Counted from the stretch's first letter, positions 1 to 6,403 are shown. The stretch is 14,723 nt of DNA from DATGUN01 sp035301285 (GCA_035301285.1 DATGUN010000034.1:1-14723), one strand, 5' to 3'. A program made the numbers and translations. The notes: generated by a model not told the origin, from the letters alone.

Positions 1-700
1 ACCTCATACTAAATATCTTTCCGTATGTATCGGCCTGGTCGGACCCAGAGCAGATAGGTAGAAACCGTCCAATCCTGGAATGCACCGTTCACAAACTTTT
101 TAGTTCCAATCAAACGGAAATCATGCCAAACGCTTTTAGACAGGTTTGGCTCTCGGCTTTGGAAACATTATACCCTCTGTTCTTTTACGTTCCCCCGATT
201 GCTACAGGACACTCCTTGAAAACCGTCTTTCTCCACCTCCATTCATAAAACTGTATTGCTGTCATACGTTGTATCATACACCATTGATTCATTCTATATC
301 TGAAGGGGTGGGATACTCACTTTTAATTTAGCATGGTCACATCTTGAAATAACTGAAATTTTAAAATTGTTCTTGTCCTTTCTCTTGAATAACGTAAATT
401 TAATCATAAACGTTATGTTGAGGTAATAAAATATACAAACCAAGCAATCAGTTATGTCTGAGGTGAAGGCTTGTGTAGCTGTTTTATATGTCGTCAGCAT
501 TTTTAATTTGGATAAACATACCTTGAAACAAAACCGTCGCAGAGTGTGGAAATGAGCCAACGTATACATAATTGCCGTCGTATCATCACATTTCATAGGC
601 ACCCGGATCACCATATAATCTTGCCATTATCCGTATTTTAAAAGGTATACACATTTATCATCAGACAACCAGAGCTACACAATGACTCGCGAAATTAGAT
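1..700. other. long region without a recognisable gene
   Basis: No reading frame here has a convincing start with a ribosome binding site or a recognisable protein. The longest leftward frame (294-614, 106 codons) has no family resemblance that I can see. In related bacilli the gene before spoIIID is often the M23-type spoIIQ; if present here it must end before position 1. The only pattern noticed is the octamer AAACCGTC at 62-69, 220-227 and 531-538, with a fourth copy inside spoIIID at 839-846. Confidence 0.5.
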
Positions 701-709
701 AAGTGATTT

Positions 710-744
710 GTATATACTTTTATCCCTTGTCCATAAACATACAC
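710..744 (+). promoter_or_regulatory. possible sigma-E-type promoter of spoIIID
   Basis: A GTATAT box at 710-715 is followed by CATAAACAT at 732-740 and CATACAC at 738-744, which resemble the sigma-E -35 (kATATt) and -10 (CATACAnT) elements. In Bacillus subtilis spoIIID is transcribed by sigma-E in the mother cell, so such a promoter is expected. The spacing is 16 bases to the first -10 candidate, which matches less well, and 22 to the second, which matches better. The assignment is therefore tentative. Confidence 0.35.
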
Positions 745-777
745 CTCGGAAATATCCAACACAGGGAGGCGAATGGT

Positions 778-1071
778 GTGCACGATTACATCAAAGAAAG
801 GACTATCAGGATAGGAAACTATGTCGTCGAGACAAGGAAAACCGTCCGTGTGATAGCGAAAGAATTTGGTGTTTCCAAAAGCACCGTCCACAAAGATTTG
901 ACCGAAAGACTTCCGGACATCAACCCCGCATTGGCGCGTGACGTCAAAGACATTCTCGATTACCACAAGTCAATCCGCCATTTACGTGGAGGGGAAGCAA
1001 CACGGAATAAGTATCGTGATGAAGCGAGCAAGTCATCTGATGATCTTTCTGAAGGAAAGCCAGTCGGGTAA
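778..1071 (+). CDS. spoIIID: SpoIIID, sporulation DNA-binding regulator
   Basis: This gene encodes a 97-residue protein that matches SpoIIID almost throughout. In sporulating bacilli SpoIIID is the mother-cell DNA-binding protein that activates or represses many sigma-E genes and helps switch on sigma-K. The helix-turn-helix lies at about residues 23-42 (VRVIAKEFGVSKSTVHKDL), followed by the conserved stretch around residues 60-74 (LDYHKSIRHLRGGEA). The start is taken as GTG at 778, because AGGGAGG at 763-769 sits 8 bases upstream and the B. subtilis protein also begins at the HDYIKERTI segment; the frame runs open upstream but has no better start. The C-terminal 20 residues differ from B. 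subtilis (Ser/Asp-rich, ending GKPVG), a variable part of the family. It is a single gene ending before a terminator at 1249-1282. Confidence 0.96.
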   Translation: MHDYIKERTIRIGNYVVETRKTVRVIAKEFGVSKSTVHKDLTERLPDINPALARDVKDILDYHKSIRHLRGGEATRNKYRDEASKSSDDLSEGKPVG

Positions 1072-1124
1072 TGAGCTGTCAGTAAGGACAATACGGATCT
1101 ATGAACAAAATATCTGCTGACACT

Positions 1125-1158
1125 AAGGGAGGTGGTCATTCGGGAAAATGACTCGATG
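1125..1158 (+). other. orphan Shine-Dalgarno-like site with small hairpin
   Basis: AAGGGAGGTG at 1125-1134 is an almost ideal ribosome binding site, but no gene of useful length follows. The first ATG at 1147 would give only 8 codons. It is followed at once by the inverted repeat GTCATT-cgggaa-AATGAC. A second hairpin (CGGTGC-gagaat-GCACCG, 1177-1194) lies further on. It may be a remnant of a lost small gene or a leader structure; I cannot tell. Confidence 0.25.
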
Positions 1159-1248
1159 TCAATCCTGTAGGTGATGCGGTGCGAGAATGCACCGAGCAGT
1201 GGAAAATGGGAAGTAGGATCATTTGAAAATGACGCAAGCTCAAAAATG

Positions 1249-1282
1249 CGGAGGGGAAATCCTCTCCGTGTTTTTGGTTTTT
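1249..1282 (+). terminator. rho-independent terminator after spoIIID
   Basis: An 8-bp stem (CGGAGGGG with CCTCTCCG, one G-U pair, loop AAAT) is followed by TGTTTTTGGTTTTT. It lies 178 bases after the spoIIID stop and separates spoIIID from mbl. Confidence 0.8.
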
Positions 1283-1464
1283 GTCCAGATATTCACCTCG
1301 AAAAGCCCGTATTCCAACAGGGCGCAAGCATCACCTTACAGACTCGGAAATAAGATGTTGGATAGGGAAATAGCATCATGATAATCGTCACGATAAAAGA
1401 AGGTGGAAAATTCATGGGAAGTCATTATTTTTTTCACATATATGCAGTTAAAAAACGAATTTTG

Positions 1465-1473
1465 TGGTAAAAT
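1465..1473 (+). promoter_or_regulatory. extended -10 promoter of mbl
   Basis: TGGTAAAAT is an extended -10 element (TGn plus TAAAAT, 5 of 6 matches to TATAAT). No good -35 is visible 16-18 bases upstream, as is common for extended -10 promoters. It would give a leader of about 55 bases to mbl, so mbl is probably transcribed independently of spoIIID. Confidence 0.5.
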
Positions 1474-1536
1474 GTAATATTAGGAGCGTTTTGTCCGCCG
1501 CTAAGAATTATATAAGAGTCAGGGAGGATACGAAAC

Positions 1537-2538
1537 ATGTTTTCTAGGGATATAGGAATTGACCTCGGGACAGCCAATGTGCTTATTCACGTTAAAAATA
1601 AAGGGATTGTTTTGGATGAGCCATCCGTTGTTGCGATGGACCGGAACACAGGAAAGGTACTTGAAGTCGGGGAAGAAGCCTGGCGGATGGTTGGACGAAC
1701 ACCAGGAAATATTGAAGCGATCCGTCCATTGAAAGATGGCGTGATAGCTGATTTTGACATAACGGAAGCGATGCTTAAATATTTTATAAGTAAAATCAAT
1801 GTGCGCGGATTTCTATCAAAGCCGAAGATGCTGATTTGCTGTCCGACGAATATTACAAAAGTTGAGCAGAAGGCGATTAAAGAGGCGGCTGAAAAATCCG
1901 GCGGCAAAAAGATCTATCTGGAAGAAGAGCCGAAAGTGGCTTCGATTGGTGCGGGAATGGAAATATATCAACCGAGCGGAAATATGGTTGTTGATATCGG
2001 TGGAGGTACGACTGATGTCGCTGTATTGTCCATGGGTGATATTGTAACGGCAGAATCCATCCGAATGGCCGGTGATGAATTTGACATCGAGATCCTTCAA
2101 TATATAAAACGCGAATATAAACTTCTTATCGGCGAACGGACGGCGGAAAATATCAAAATGGAAGTGGCGACAGTATTCCCTGGTGCCAGGGACGAGGAAA
2201 TGGATATACGCGGACGTGACATGGTGTCTGGGTTACCACGGACGATTACCATCCGTTCCGAAGAAATTGAAAAAGCATTACGTGAAGCTGTCTCATTGAT
2301 TACACAGTCGGCAAGAACGGTATTGGAACGTACACCACCGGAATTATCAGCGGATATCATCGATCGCGGTGTGATTTTGACAGGTGGCGGTGCCCTTATC
2401 CATGGAATCGACCAGTTGCTGGCCGAAGAGTTGAAGGTACCAGTTTTCGTTTCGGAAGAGCCGATGAACTGTGTGGCAAAAGGGACGGGCATCATGCTCG
2501 AGAATATAGATAAAATCGAACGTAAAAGCGCGATTTAA
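1537..2538 (+). CDS. mbl: Mbl, MreB-like actin for cell shape
   Basis: A 333-residue MreB-family protein, the same length as B. subtilis Mbl and very close to it along its whole length. Mbl polymerises on ATP beneath the membrane and guides sidewall peptidoglycan synthesis together with MreB and the elongation machinery. The actin-fold signatures are visible: phosphate-1 loop DIGIDLGTANVL at residues 5-16, EEEPKVASIGAG at 129-140, phosphate-2 VDIGGGTTD at 152-160, and the adenosine motif GVILTGGGALIHG at 278-290. The N-terminal MFSRDIGIDLG, the location just after spoIIID and the sequence itself favour Mbl over MreB or MreBH. AGGGAGG at 1521-1527 lies 9 bases before the ATG. No clear terminator follows within the next 100 bases. 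Confidence 0.96.
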   Translation: MFSRDIGIDLGTANVLIHVKNKGIVLDEPSVVAMDRNTGKVLEVGEEAWRMVGRTPGNIEAIRPLKDGVIADFDITEAMLKYFISKINVRGFLSKPKMLICCPTNITKVEQKAIKEAAEKSGGKKIYLEEEPKVASIGAGMEIYQPSGNMVVDIGGGTTDVAVLSMGDIVTAESIRMAGDEFDIEILQYIKREYKLLIGERTAENIKMEVATVFPGARDEEMDIRGRDMVSGLPRTITIRSEEIEKALREAVSLITQSARTVLERTPPELSADIIDRGVILTGGGALIHGIDQLLAEELKVPVFVSEEPMNCVAKGTGIMLENIDKIERKSAI

Positions 2539-2999
2539 TACAAGGCTAGAGCTGCTGCCAAATGCAAACGTGCGTGTGTTGATATCACGATATGAATGGG
2601 TATGACGATATAGATGTAAATATGATATGGCTGCATATGACCAAAGTTATGATGCATATGGTCAATAAGCGGGACTTTATCAATGGGACCCGGAATCCGT
2701 ATAACCCTCGTTAAAAAGTGAAGCTGTTGAATGGCCCGGTGCCAACGTCAGTAAAATGTCGAAAGGACTGGGATGGTTGAAGAAGGCGGCAGAGTCTTGA
2801 AACGGTCGGCATGGCTGGTGTCGATCCGTGTGGCTGAAGTCGTCGAGCTTAAAAACATATCTTTCCACAAACTGATACGATTGTCATTGTAAAAGGTCGA
2901 TAAAAGGATTCGATTGACGAATGATATGAATATGGCTATAGTAATCCTGTGGTTTATTTCAGTTGGGAATGTGTGAATTTTTAAGAGGGAATAAGGAGA
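2539..2999 (+). other. gene-free gap where flhO-flhP usually lie
   Basis: No supported gene is seen. In many Bacillaceae mbl is followed by the flagellar rod/hook genes flhO and flhP and then by the epuA-type gene; here only this gap remains. The longest rightward frame with an ATG near mbl is 40 codons (2592-2714), with no ribosome binding site and no resemblance to a flagellar protein. The first half has many ATATG words. I see no readable remnant of flhO or flhP. Confidence 0.45.
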
Positions 3000-3006
3000 A
3001 CAAACT

Positions 3007-3477
3007 ATGTCAACAAAACAGACAGTGACATCTGAACAATCAAAAGGGAAAGCCAAACCGTCACGTAAAGAATACAAAGAAACAAAAAAGACAGGCTTAT
3101 TTAAAACGTTGACGAAGAAAAAATCGAGTGATGGCGCATCCCGTAAAAAGAAAAACACTGCTTCCAGTCCACAGGAACGTTCAAAACATACGGGAAAAAC
3201 AAGCGAACCAGCCCCATCAAAAAAGAAAGACGATTCCGAAAAGCGCACCCGACATGAACAAAAGAAACGTCAAAAGGAAGAAAAGAAAGCCAACAAGCGC
3301 CCCATACGGCGCATATTCCCAATTTGGCTACGTCTCATTGTCATTCCGATTTTATGTATCGTTGCCCTATTGTTGGGCATGATGGTCGGATATGGTGTCA
3401 TAGGTGACGGAAGCCCTTTCGATGCCTTGCATAAAGAAACATGGCAACATATCATTGATATCGTTAAATCAAAATAA
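3007..3477 (+). CDS. epuA: EpuA-family membrane protein (annotated 'RNA polymerase subunit beta')
   Basis: This 156-residue protein has a long, very basic, Lys/Ser-rich and probably disordered N-terminal part (residues 1-102), one transmembrane segment (about 107-131) and a short conserved tail with VGYGVIGDG and TWQHIIDIVKSK. That C-terminal block is the signature of the EpuA family (PF11772), which databases often label 'DNA-directed RNA polymerase subunit beta' although it is not a polymerase subunit; its function is not established. The basic tail probably lies in the cytoplasm. The basic region is long for the family. A good ribosome binding site (AAGGAG, 2993-2998) precedes the ATG. Its position between mbl and fabZ is the usual one in bacilli, which suggests an envelope role by association only. 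Confidence 0.85.
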   Translation: MSTKQTVTSEQSKGKAKPSRKEYKETKKTGLFKTLTKKKSSDGASRKKKNTASSPQERSKHTGKTSEPAPSKKKDDSEKRTRHEQKKRQKEEKKANKRPIRRIFPIWLRLIVIPILCIVALLLGMMVGYGVIGDGSPFDALHKETWQHIIDIVKSK

Positions 3478-3497
3478 AATAGCTTAAGCATATATTC

Positions 3498-3580
3498 AAA
3501 AAGCATGCTGCAGGGTATATCCACTTCGAAAGCCAGATTCAGCTTTCAGGGTTATCACTGTGAGACATGCTTTTTATATT
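3498..3580 (+). terminator. long hairpin terminator after the epuA-like gene
   Basis: A 10-bp outer stem (AAAAAGCATG, 3498-3507, with CATGCTTTTT, 3566-3575) encloses a second stem (GAAAGC, 3528-3533, with GCTTTC, 3542-3547). The outer stem ends in a T-run followed by TATATTTT, so it can stop rightward transcripts. The A-run at its left end means it might also act on the other strand. The 3581-3887 stretch after it holds no feature that I can support. Confidence 0.65.
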
Positions 3581-3887
3581 TTCAGGCATTCTGGGAATGA
3601 GTCAGCAAATATTCCTGCGAATCATTTCCTGCAATTAACCATTGAAATATGACGGACAATACATATTGCGTTAAATGATTGGATTTAAGTGGCCCATATG
3701 GTTAATGGTTCCGTGGTGAAGATGCTGTTGATTCAAACAGTCGTTGTGGTAGATCTATCACGTGATCGGTGGGGTGGCGGGAATGGATCGTAAGGATGGC
3801 CCTATATGGACAGCAAATGGAACAGCTCTTAAACAGCTTTCGAAGACTCAATCATGATACATTGAGATGGGAATCAATCGTTTCACG

Positions 3888-4037
3888 CTACGATTCTCGT
3901 CCACTTCTCACCAATTTGATGATCAGGATAACCAATGCCGCAACAAGCAGTAAATGGATCAGTCCACCGGAGACGATTTTCAGTGAAAAACCAAGAATCC
4001 ATAAAATGATCAGTACAGCGATAATCGTCCAAAGCAT
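3888..4037 (-). CDS. small hydrophobic membrane protein, lmo0937 type
   Basis: A 49-residue leftward ORF beginning MLWTIIAVLIILWILGF, with two hydrophobic segments (about residues 2-19 and 27-42) separated by KIVSGGLIH, ending in a short charged tail (RSGRES). This pattern matches the lmo0937 family of tiny membrane proteins in Firmicutes; the function is unknown, although stress-induced expression has been reported for related proteins. A near-perfect ribosome binding site (AAAAGGAGGGTG on the minus strand, just right of 4041) precedes the ATG at 4037, which strongly supports it. It stands alone and opposes its neighbours. I could not identify a promoter with confidence. A longer rightward frame over the same bases (3769-4095) is a shadow of this gene. 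Confidence 0.85.
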   Translation of the reverse strand: MLWTIIAVLIILWILGFSLKIVSGGLIHLLLVAALVILIIKLVRSGRES

Positions 4038-4142
4038 TTTACTCACCCTCCTTTTTACATACCTTGCTCCATTTCAACATTATTTATCCAATTAAATTGT
4101 AAATAGAATGAATGGCATAGAATGATGATGTGGAATGGATGG

Positions 4143-4241
4143 TATAAAAAAAGAAAGCGGGTATTCGGAAAAATGCTATGGGTTAGGAAGTAACTGATCT
4201 TGGTTATAGCATAAATGTTCTATGTTATCGTCCGAATACCC
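4143..4241 (-). terminator. leftward terminator / structured RNA element
   Basis: An 11-bp perfect stem (GGGTATTCGGA, 4159-4169, with TCCGAATACCC, 4231-4241) encloses an inner stem (ATGCTAT, 4173-4179, with ATAGCAT, 4206-4212). On the minus strand the outer stem is followed by GCTTTCTTTTTTTATA, a proper terminator tail; on the plus strand it is followed by A-rich sequence and would not terminate. It lies upstream of the leftward small membrane-protein gene and so ends some other leftward transcript. Confidence 0.6.
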
Positions 4242-4294
4242 AAAAAAGATAAAGGGGATATCCTTATCATAATTATATTGTTAAGGGGGAGGAC

Positions 4295-4324
4295 AATATA
4301 TATGATAACCGGATACTTATTCAA
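4295..4324 (-). promoter_or_regulatory. possible leftward promoter for an antisense RNA
   Basis: On the minus strand TTGAAT (4324-4319) is followed after 16 bases by TATATA (4302-4297) or after 18 by TATATT (4300-4295). Transcription would begin near 4290, within the complement of the Shine-Dalgarno sequence of the small ORF at 4302, and run about 140 bases to the leftward terminator at 4143-4241. No leftward gene starts in that interval, so the product would be a small RNA. AT-rich DNA yields such matches by chance, so this rests mainly on the matching terminator. Confidence 0.35.
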
Positions 4325-4376
4325 TACCACAATAAAGAAAAATAAAACATTTTTTTGGCAAATGACCCAAAAATAG
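4302..4376 (+). CDS. possible 24-residue peptide with strong ribosome binding site
   Basis: ATG at 4302 follows AAGGGGGAGG (4283-4292) by 9 bases and opens a 24-codon frame that starts MITGYLFNTT, ends FFWQMTQK and stops at TAG 4374-4376. The ribosome binding site sits in the loop of a long AT-rich inverted repeat (TATCATAATTATATTG, about 4265-4280, with CAATATATATGATA, 4294-4307), so translation could depend on folding. The peptide is basic with several aromatic residues and has no clear membrane segment. I do not recognise it. It could be a regulatory leader of fabZ, an independent small protein, or a remnant of a decayed gene. Confidence 0.35.
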   Translation: MITGYLFNTTIKKNKTFFWQMTQK

Positions 4377-4530
4377 TTCGCCCATGCAGAAAAGTCGGGT
4401 ATTTGGTAGAATGAAATGGATATCGATACGATTTCTATGATGGATTTTACGATCATGCTAAACTGTACATAAATAAAGGATCGCTGATCAGATAAAAGTA
4501 ACTTAAATAAAAATGAAGAGGAGAATTCAA

Positions 4531-4959
4531 ATGGACGTCAAACAAATCAAAGAAACCATCCCACACAGATACCCGTTTTTATTGGTCGATAAAGTCATTG
4601 AAATGGAGGAAGGACAACGCGTTGTAGCGATCAAAAACGTAACGGTCAATGAACCCTTCTTCCAAGGACATTTCCCGGATTACCCTGTCATGCCGGGAGT
4701 GCTCATCATCGAGGCACTTGCACAAACAGGCGCAATGGCAGTCTTGGGAAAAGAGCAGAATAAAGGAAAAATCGGATTCCTGGCAGGCGTCGATAAATGT
4801 CGCTTCAAAAAACAGGTTACCCCTGGCGATCAATTAAAGCTGGAAGTGGAAATCATTCGTGAAAAAGGACCGATTGGAAAAGGGAAAGGAACCGCAACAG
4901 TTGACGGCAAACTTGCCTGTGAAGCAGAAATCACCTTTGCCATCCAAGATGCGAATTAA
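4531..4959 (+). CDS. fabZ: FabZ, (3R)-hydroxyacyl-ACP dehydratase
   Basis: A 142-residue hot-dog-fold protein that matches FabZ over its full length. It removes water from (3R)-hydroxyacyl-ACP to give trans-2-enoyl-ACP in each round of type II fatty-acid elongation, in the cytoplasm. The catalytic pair is visible as His47 (QGHFPDYPVMPG) and Glu61 (LIIEALAQ), and the N-terminal PHRYPFLLVD is typical. I chose ATG 4531 because GAAGAGGAGA lies just upstream and because it gives the family's usual length (B. subtilis, 141); an in-frame ATG at 4513 overlaps that binding site and would add six residues. It stands alone here, as B. subtilis fabZ (ywpB) does near mbl, apart from the other fab genes. 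No FapR-type operator was recognised, and no clear terminator follows. Confidence 0.96.
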   Translation: MDVKQIKETIPHRYPFLLVDKVIEMEEGQRVVAIKNVTVNEPFFQGHFPDYPVMPGVLIIEALAQTGAMAVLGKEQNKGKIGFLAGVDKCRFKKQVTPGDQLKLEVEIIREKGPIGKGKGTATVDGKLACEAEITFAIQDAN

Positions 4960-4986
4960 GAAAGATGGGTGATGACCAGCTGTGAG

Positions 4987-5255
4987 TCAGTGGAGGAGAG
5001 CGTATTTGTCAGAGTATGAGTGGGCTTTTTCGGGAGAGATTTTCAGGTATCGGTGGTGCTCTTGAGAAAGCCCTCCGCTGTTGGCGAGCGCTCTCTTATA
5101 GGTTTCGCGACTATGCCCGAAGTGCTGGTCGATCTTTGAAAACAACCATTTTCCGATGGAACGTTGATAGGCAACGAACTGTCGTGTGAACATTTTTCGA
5201 TGAGACTTTTTAACACCATAAAAAACAGGCTTTACATAGTAAAAAAAACGATCAT
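4987..5255 (-). pseudogene. small unknown gene, probably frameshifted near its start
   Basis: A leftward frame from ATG 5193 to TGA at 4987 codes for 68 residues (starting MFTRQFVAYQ), but the same frame stays open upstream to 5292 and still reads like protein there (for example VKPVFYGVKKSHRK). It has no start codon in that upstream part. In the next frame an ATG at 5255 begins ATG-ATC-G, runs into eight T residues and stops a few codons later; one extra T would join it to the long frame and give about 88 residues. A GGAGGTG lies upstream, 5 bases before an ATT codon and 17 before this ATG. This is either a gene broken by loss of one T, a sequencing error in the homopolymer, or a gene using an unusual start or slippage. 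I recognise no family. Codon choice resembles the neighbours, with basic and aromatic residues throughout. Confidence 0.4.
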
Positions 5256-5582
5256 GAACCTCAGAATGAAAACACCTCCAATTTCCACTCTCCTAGTCAT
5301 CCTTTCCCTAGTTCTTACTCCAACAGAAACCATTCAAATCCATATTTAAAAACCAATATCAACAAGAATATAAGGTAATCCAATGCTGACTCATTCCATA
5401 TCCCGTCTCAAAACGTATCCTCGTTCTTAAATTGATTCGTGAGTGATCCAGCCGGATTAATCACCTTGTCATAAGGAAAAAATTGTAAGGGGGAAATTAT
5501 TCAATCACTTTTTGTATGACTTTACAAATACTGGTTAAGATAAGGGGCGATAAAGAAATGAATTAACAAGGAGGAAAAAATC
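5256..5582. other. intergenic region before the lipoprotein gene
   Basis: No gene is supported here. The left part holds the presumed leader of the leftward small gene. The right part must hold the lipoprotein promoter; the best candidate is TTGTAT near 5513 with TAAGAT about 18 bases downstream, which is weak. Confidence 0.3.
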
Positions 5583-5873
5583 ATGAACAAGAAATGGTTG
5601 CTGAAATTGGGTGCGCCGTTACTTGCCTTGGCGTTGGTCAGTGCATGTGGTACGGGAAATGACAATGATAATGCGCCCGACAATAATGCGCCGGATAACA
5701 ATGCACCGGAAAATGAAGCACCGGATAACAATGCCCCTGAAAATGAGGCGCCAGATAATAATGCCCCTGAAAATGAGGCACCTGAAGATGACAACCTCAA
5801 TGAGAATGATGGGGAGCCAACCGCACCAGAAGATGGCGAGAATGATCAAAAACAAGATGAAAATCTTGAGTAA
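5583..5873 (+). CDS. small acidic lipoprotein with Ala-Pro pentapeptide repeats
   Basis: A 96-residue predicted lipoprotein. The N-terminus has a short basic region (MNKKW), a hydrophobic core and a lipobox Val-Ser-Ala-Cys with Cys22 as the expected lipid-modified residue, so the mature protein should be anchored on the outer face of the membrane. Residues 30-69 are eight pentapeptides of the form (N/E)AP(D/E)(N/D), and the last six alternate as a decapeptide unit. The remainder is Asp/Glu/Asn-rich, giving a strongly acidic, probably unfolded mature chain. AAGGAGG at 5569-5575 precedes the ATG. Similar short lipoproteins with the MNKKWLLKLGAPLLALALV type of signal occur in bacilli, but no function is known to me. 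It could act as a wall-spanning spacer or ion-binding chain; that is a guess. A terminator follows at 5940. Confidence 0.85.
   Translation: MNKKWLLKLGAPLLALALVSACGTGNDNDNAPDNNAPDNNAPENEAPDNNAPENEAPDNNAPENEAPEDDNLNENDGEPTAPEDGENDQKQDENLE
5670..5789 (+). repeat. in-frame 15-bp / 30-bp repeats in lipoprotein gene
   Basis: Eight 15-bp units encode (N/E)AP(D/E)(N/D). The last three pairs form 30-bp units (NAPEN-EAPDN) whose DNA differs mainly at third codon positions, which points to selection on the peptide rather than very recent copying. Unit gain or loss would keep the frame. Confidence 0.85.
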
Positions 5874-5939
5874 GTCCGACAGGCATAACGAGTATGCTTA
5901 ATCAATCGATCACTGAACCTTCTCTATATAAAACACCAA

Positions 5940-5966
5940 CCCCCTGTCACTATTGACAGGGGGTTT
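5940..5966 (+). terminator. terminator after the lipoprotein gene
   Basis: A perfect 10-bp GC-rich stem (CCCCCTGTCA, 5940-5949, with TGACAGGGGG, 5954-5963, loop CTAT) is followed by TTTGGT. The T-run is short, but the stem is strong and lies 67 bases past the stop codon. Confidence 0.75.
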
Positions 5967-6059
5967 GGTATGGCAAAAATATGCCCACCATTCTTAGCAA
6001 TACATCCTCCCATAAATCCCAAGGAAAATAGACCGATATATCGACAGCGTTGCCCCAGA

Positions 6060-6236
6060 ATCGCGCGACCTGGGCTCGAAATCGCGCATTCCTGATCTGA
6101 AATCGCGCGGCTTTGGCTCGTAATCGTGCGTCTCGATCTGGGAGTCGCGCAACCCATCCCTGAAATCGCCCAGCTCACGCCCCTGGAATCGCTCGACTCC
6201 CTCCTGAGAATCGCGCACCCCACCCCGAAATCGCGT
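6060..6236 (+). repeat. tandem array with 21-bp period and ATCGCGC core
   Basis: Nine copies of a degenerate unit begin with a core like ATCGCGC, with the core A (or its equivalent) at 6060, 6081, 6102, 6123, 6144, 6165, 6188, 6210 and 6230. The first six are exactly 21 bp apart; the others are 23, 22 and 20 bp apart. The 14 bases between cores vary but often end in CTG or CTCG before the next A-run. The array lies after the lipoprotein terminator and before the comK-like promoter. A related array in the opposite orientation lies at 12976-13060. Leftward ORFs through the array (5924-6223 and 5994-6218) are artefacts of a period that equals seven codons. Confidence 0.85.
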
Positions 6237-6323
6237 AGTCCAAAAGCCTGCTTTTAGTTGTCATAGTTTTGTCAAGAATGAAGTGGTTTTTAAATGATTA
6301 TTCTAGAATTGTTTATATGTATA

Positions 6324-6352
6324 TTGATTTCTTGTATGTCGTATGGTACAAA
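6324..6352 (+). promoter_or_regulatory. possible promoter of the comK-like gene
   Basis: TTGATT (6324-6329) and TACAAA (6347-6352) are separated by 17 bases, and the -10 is preceded by TGG, giving an extended -10. Upstream, AAAAGCCTGCTTTT (6243-6256) resembles half of a ComK binding site (AAAA-N5-TTTT) but has a 6-base spacer, and no second box at a standard distance was seen. Autoregulation is therefore not shown. Confidence 0.4.
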
Positions 6353-6403
6353 TGAAATGGGTACAAAGAACTATTGCTCTGAAAAGGAGGTGGCCCCGAA
6401 ACG

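Noticed and set aside
2592..2714. 40-codon rightward ORF after mbl
   Set aside because: There is no ribosome binding site, and the Met-rich sequence arises from repeated ATATG words.
3769..4095. Rightward 108-codon ORF
   Set aside because: It is antisense to the small lmo0937-type gene, which has a near-perfect ribosome binding site and a family match.
4377..4500. Protein-like stretches between the small ORF and fabZ (for example DFYDGFYDHAKLYINKGSL)
   Set aside because: The frame is broken by a stop, lacks a start and matches no family known to me; it could be a decayed gene but cannot be supported.
5924..6223. Leftward ORFs of 74 and 99 codons with Arg-Asp-rich heptad-like repeats
   Set aside because: They are translations of the 21-bp array, whose period equals seven codons; there is no ribosome binding site, and the array is spaced 20-23 bp at one end, which breaks the heptad frame.
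6060..6236. CRISPR array
   Set aside because: The repeated core is only 7-9 bases, the unit is 21 bp and no cas gene is nearby; CRISPR repeats are longer and nearly identical.
6243..6256. ComK binding box upstream of the comK-like gene
   Set aside because: The spacer between AAAA and TTTT is 6 rather than 5, and no partner box at a standard distance was found.
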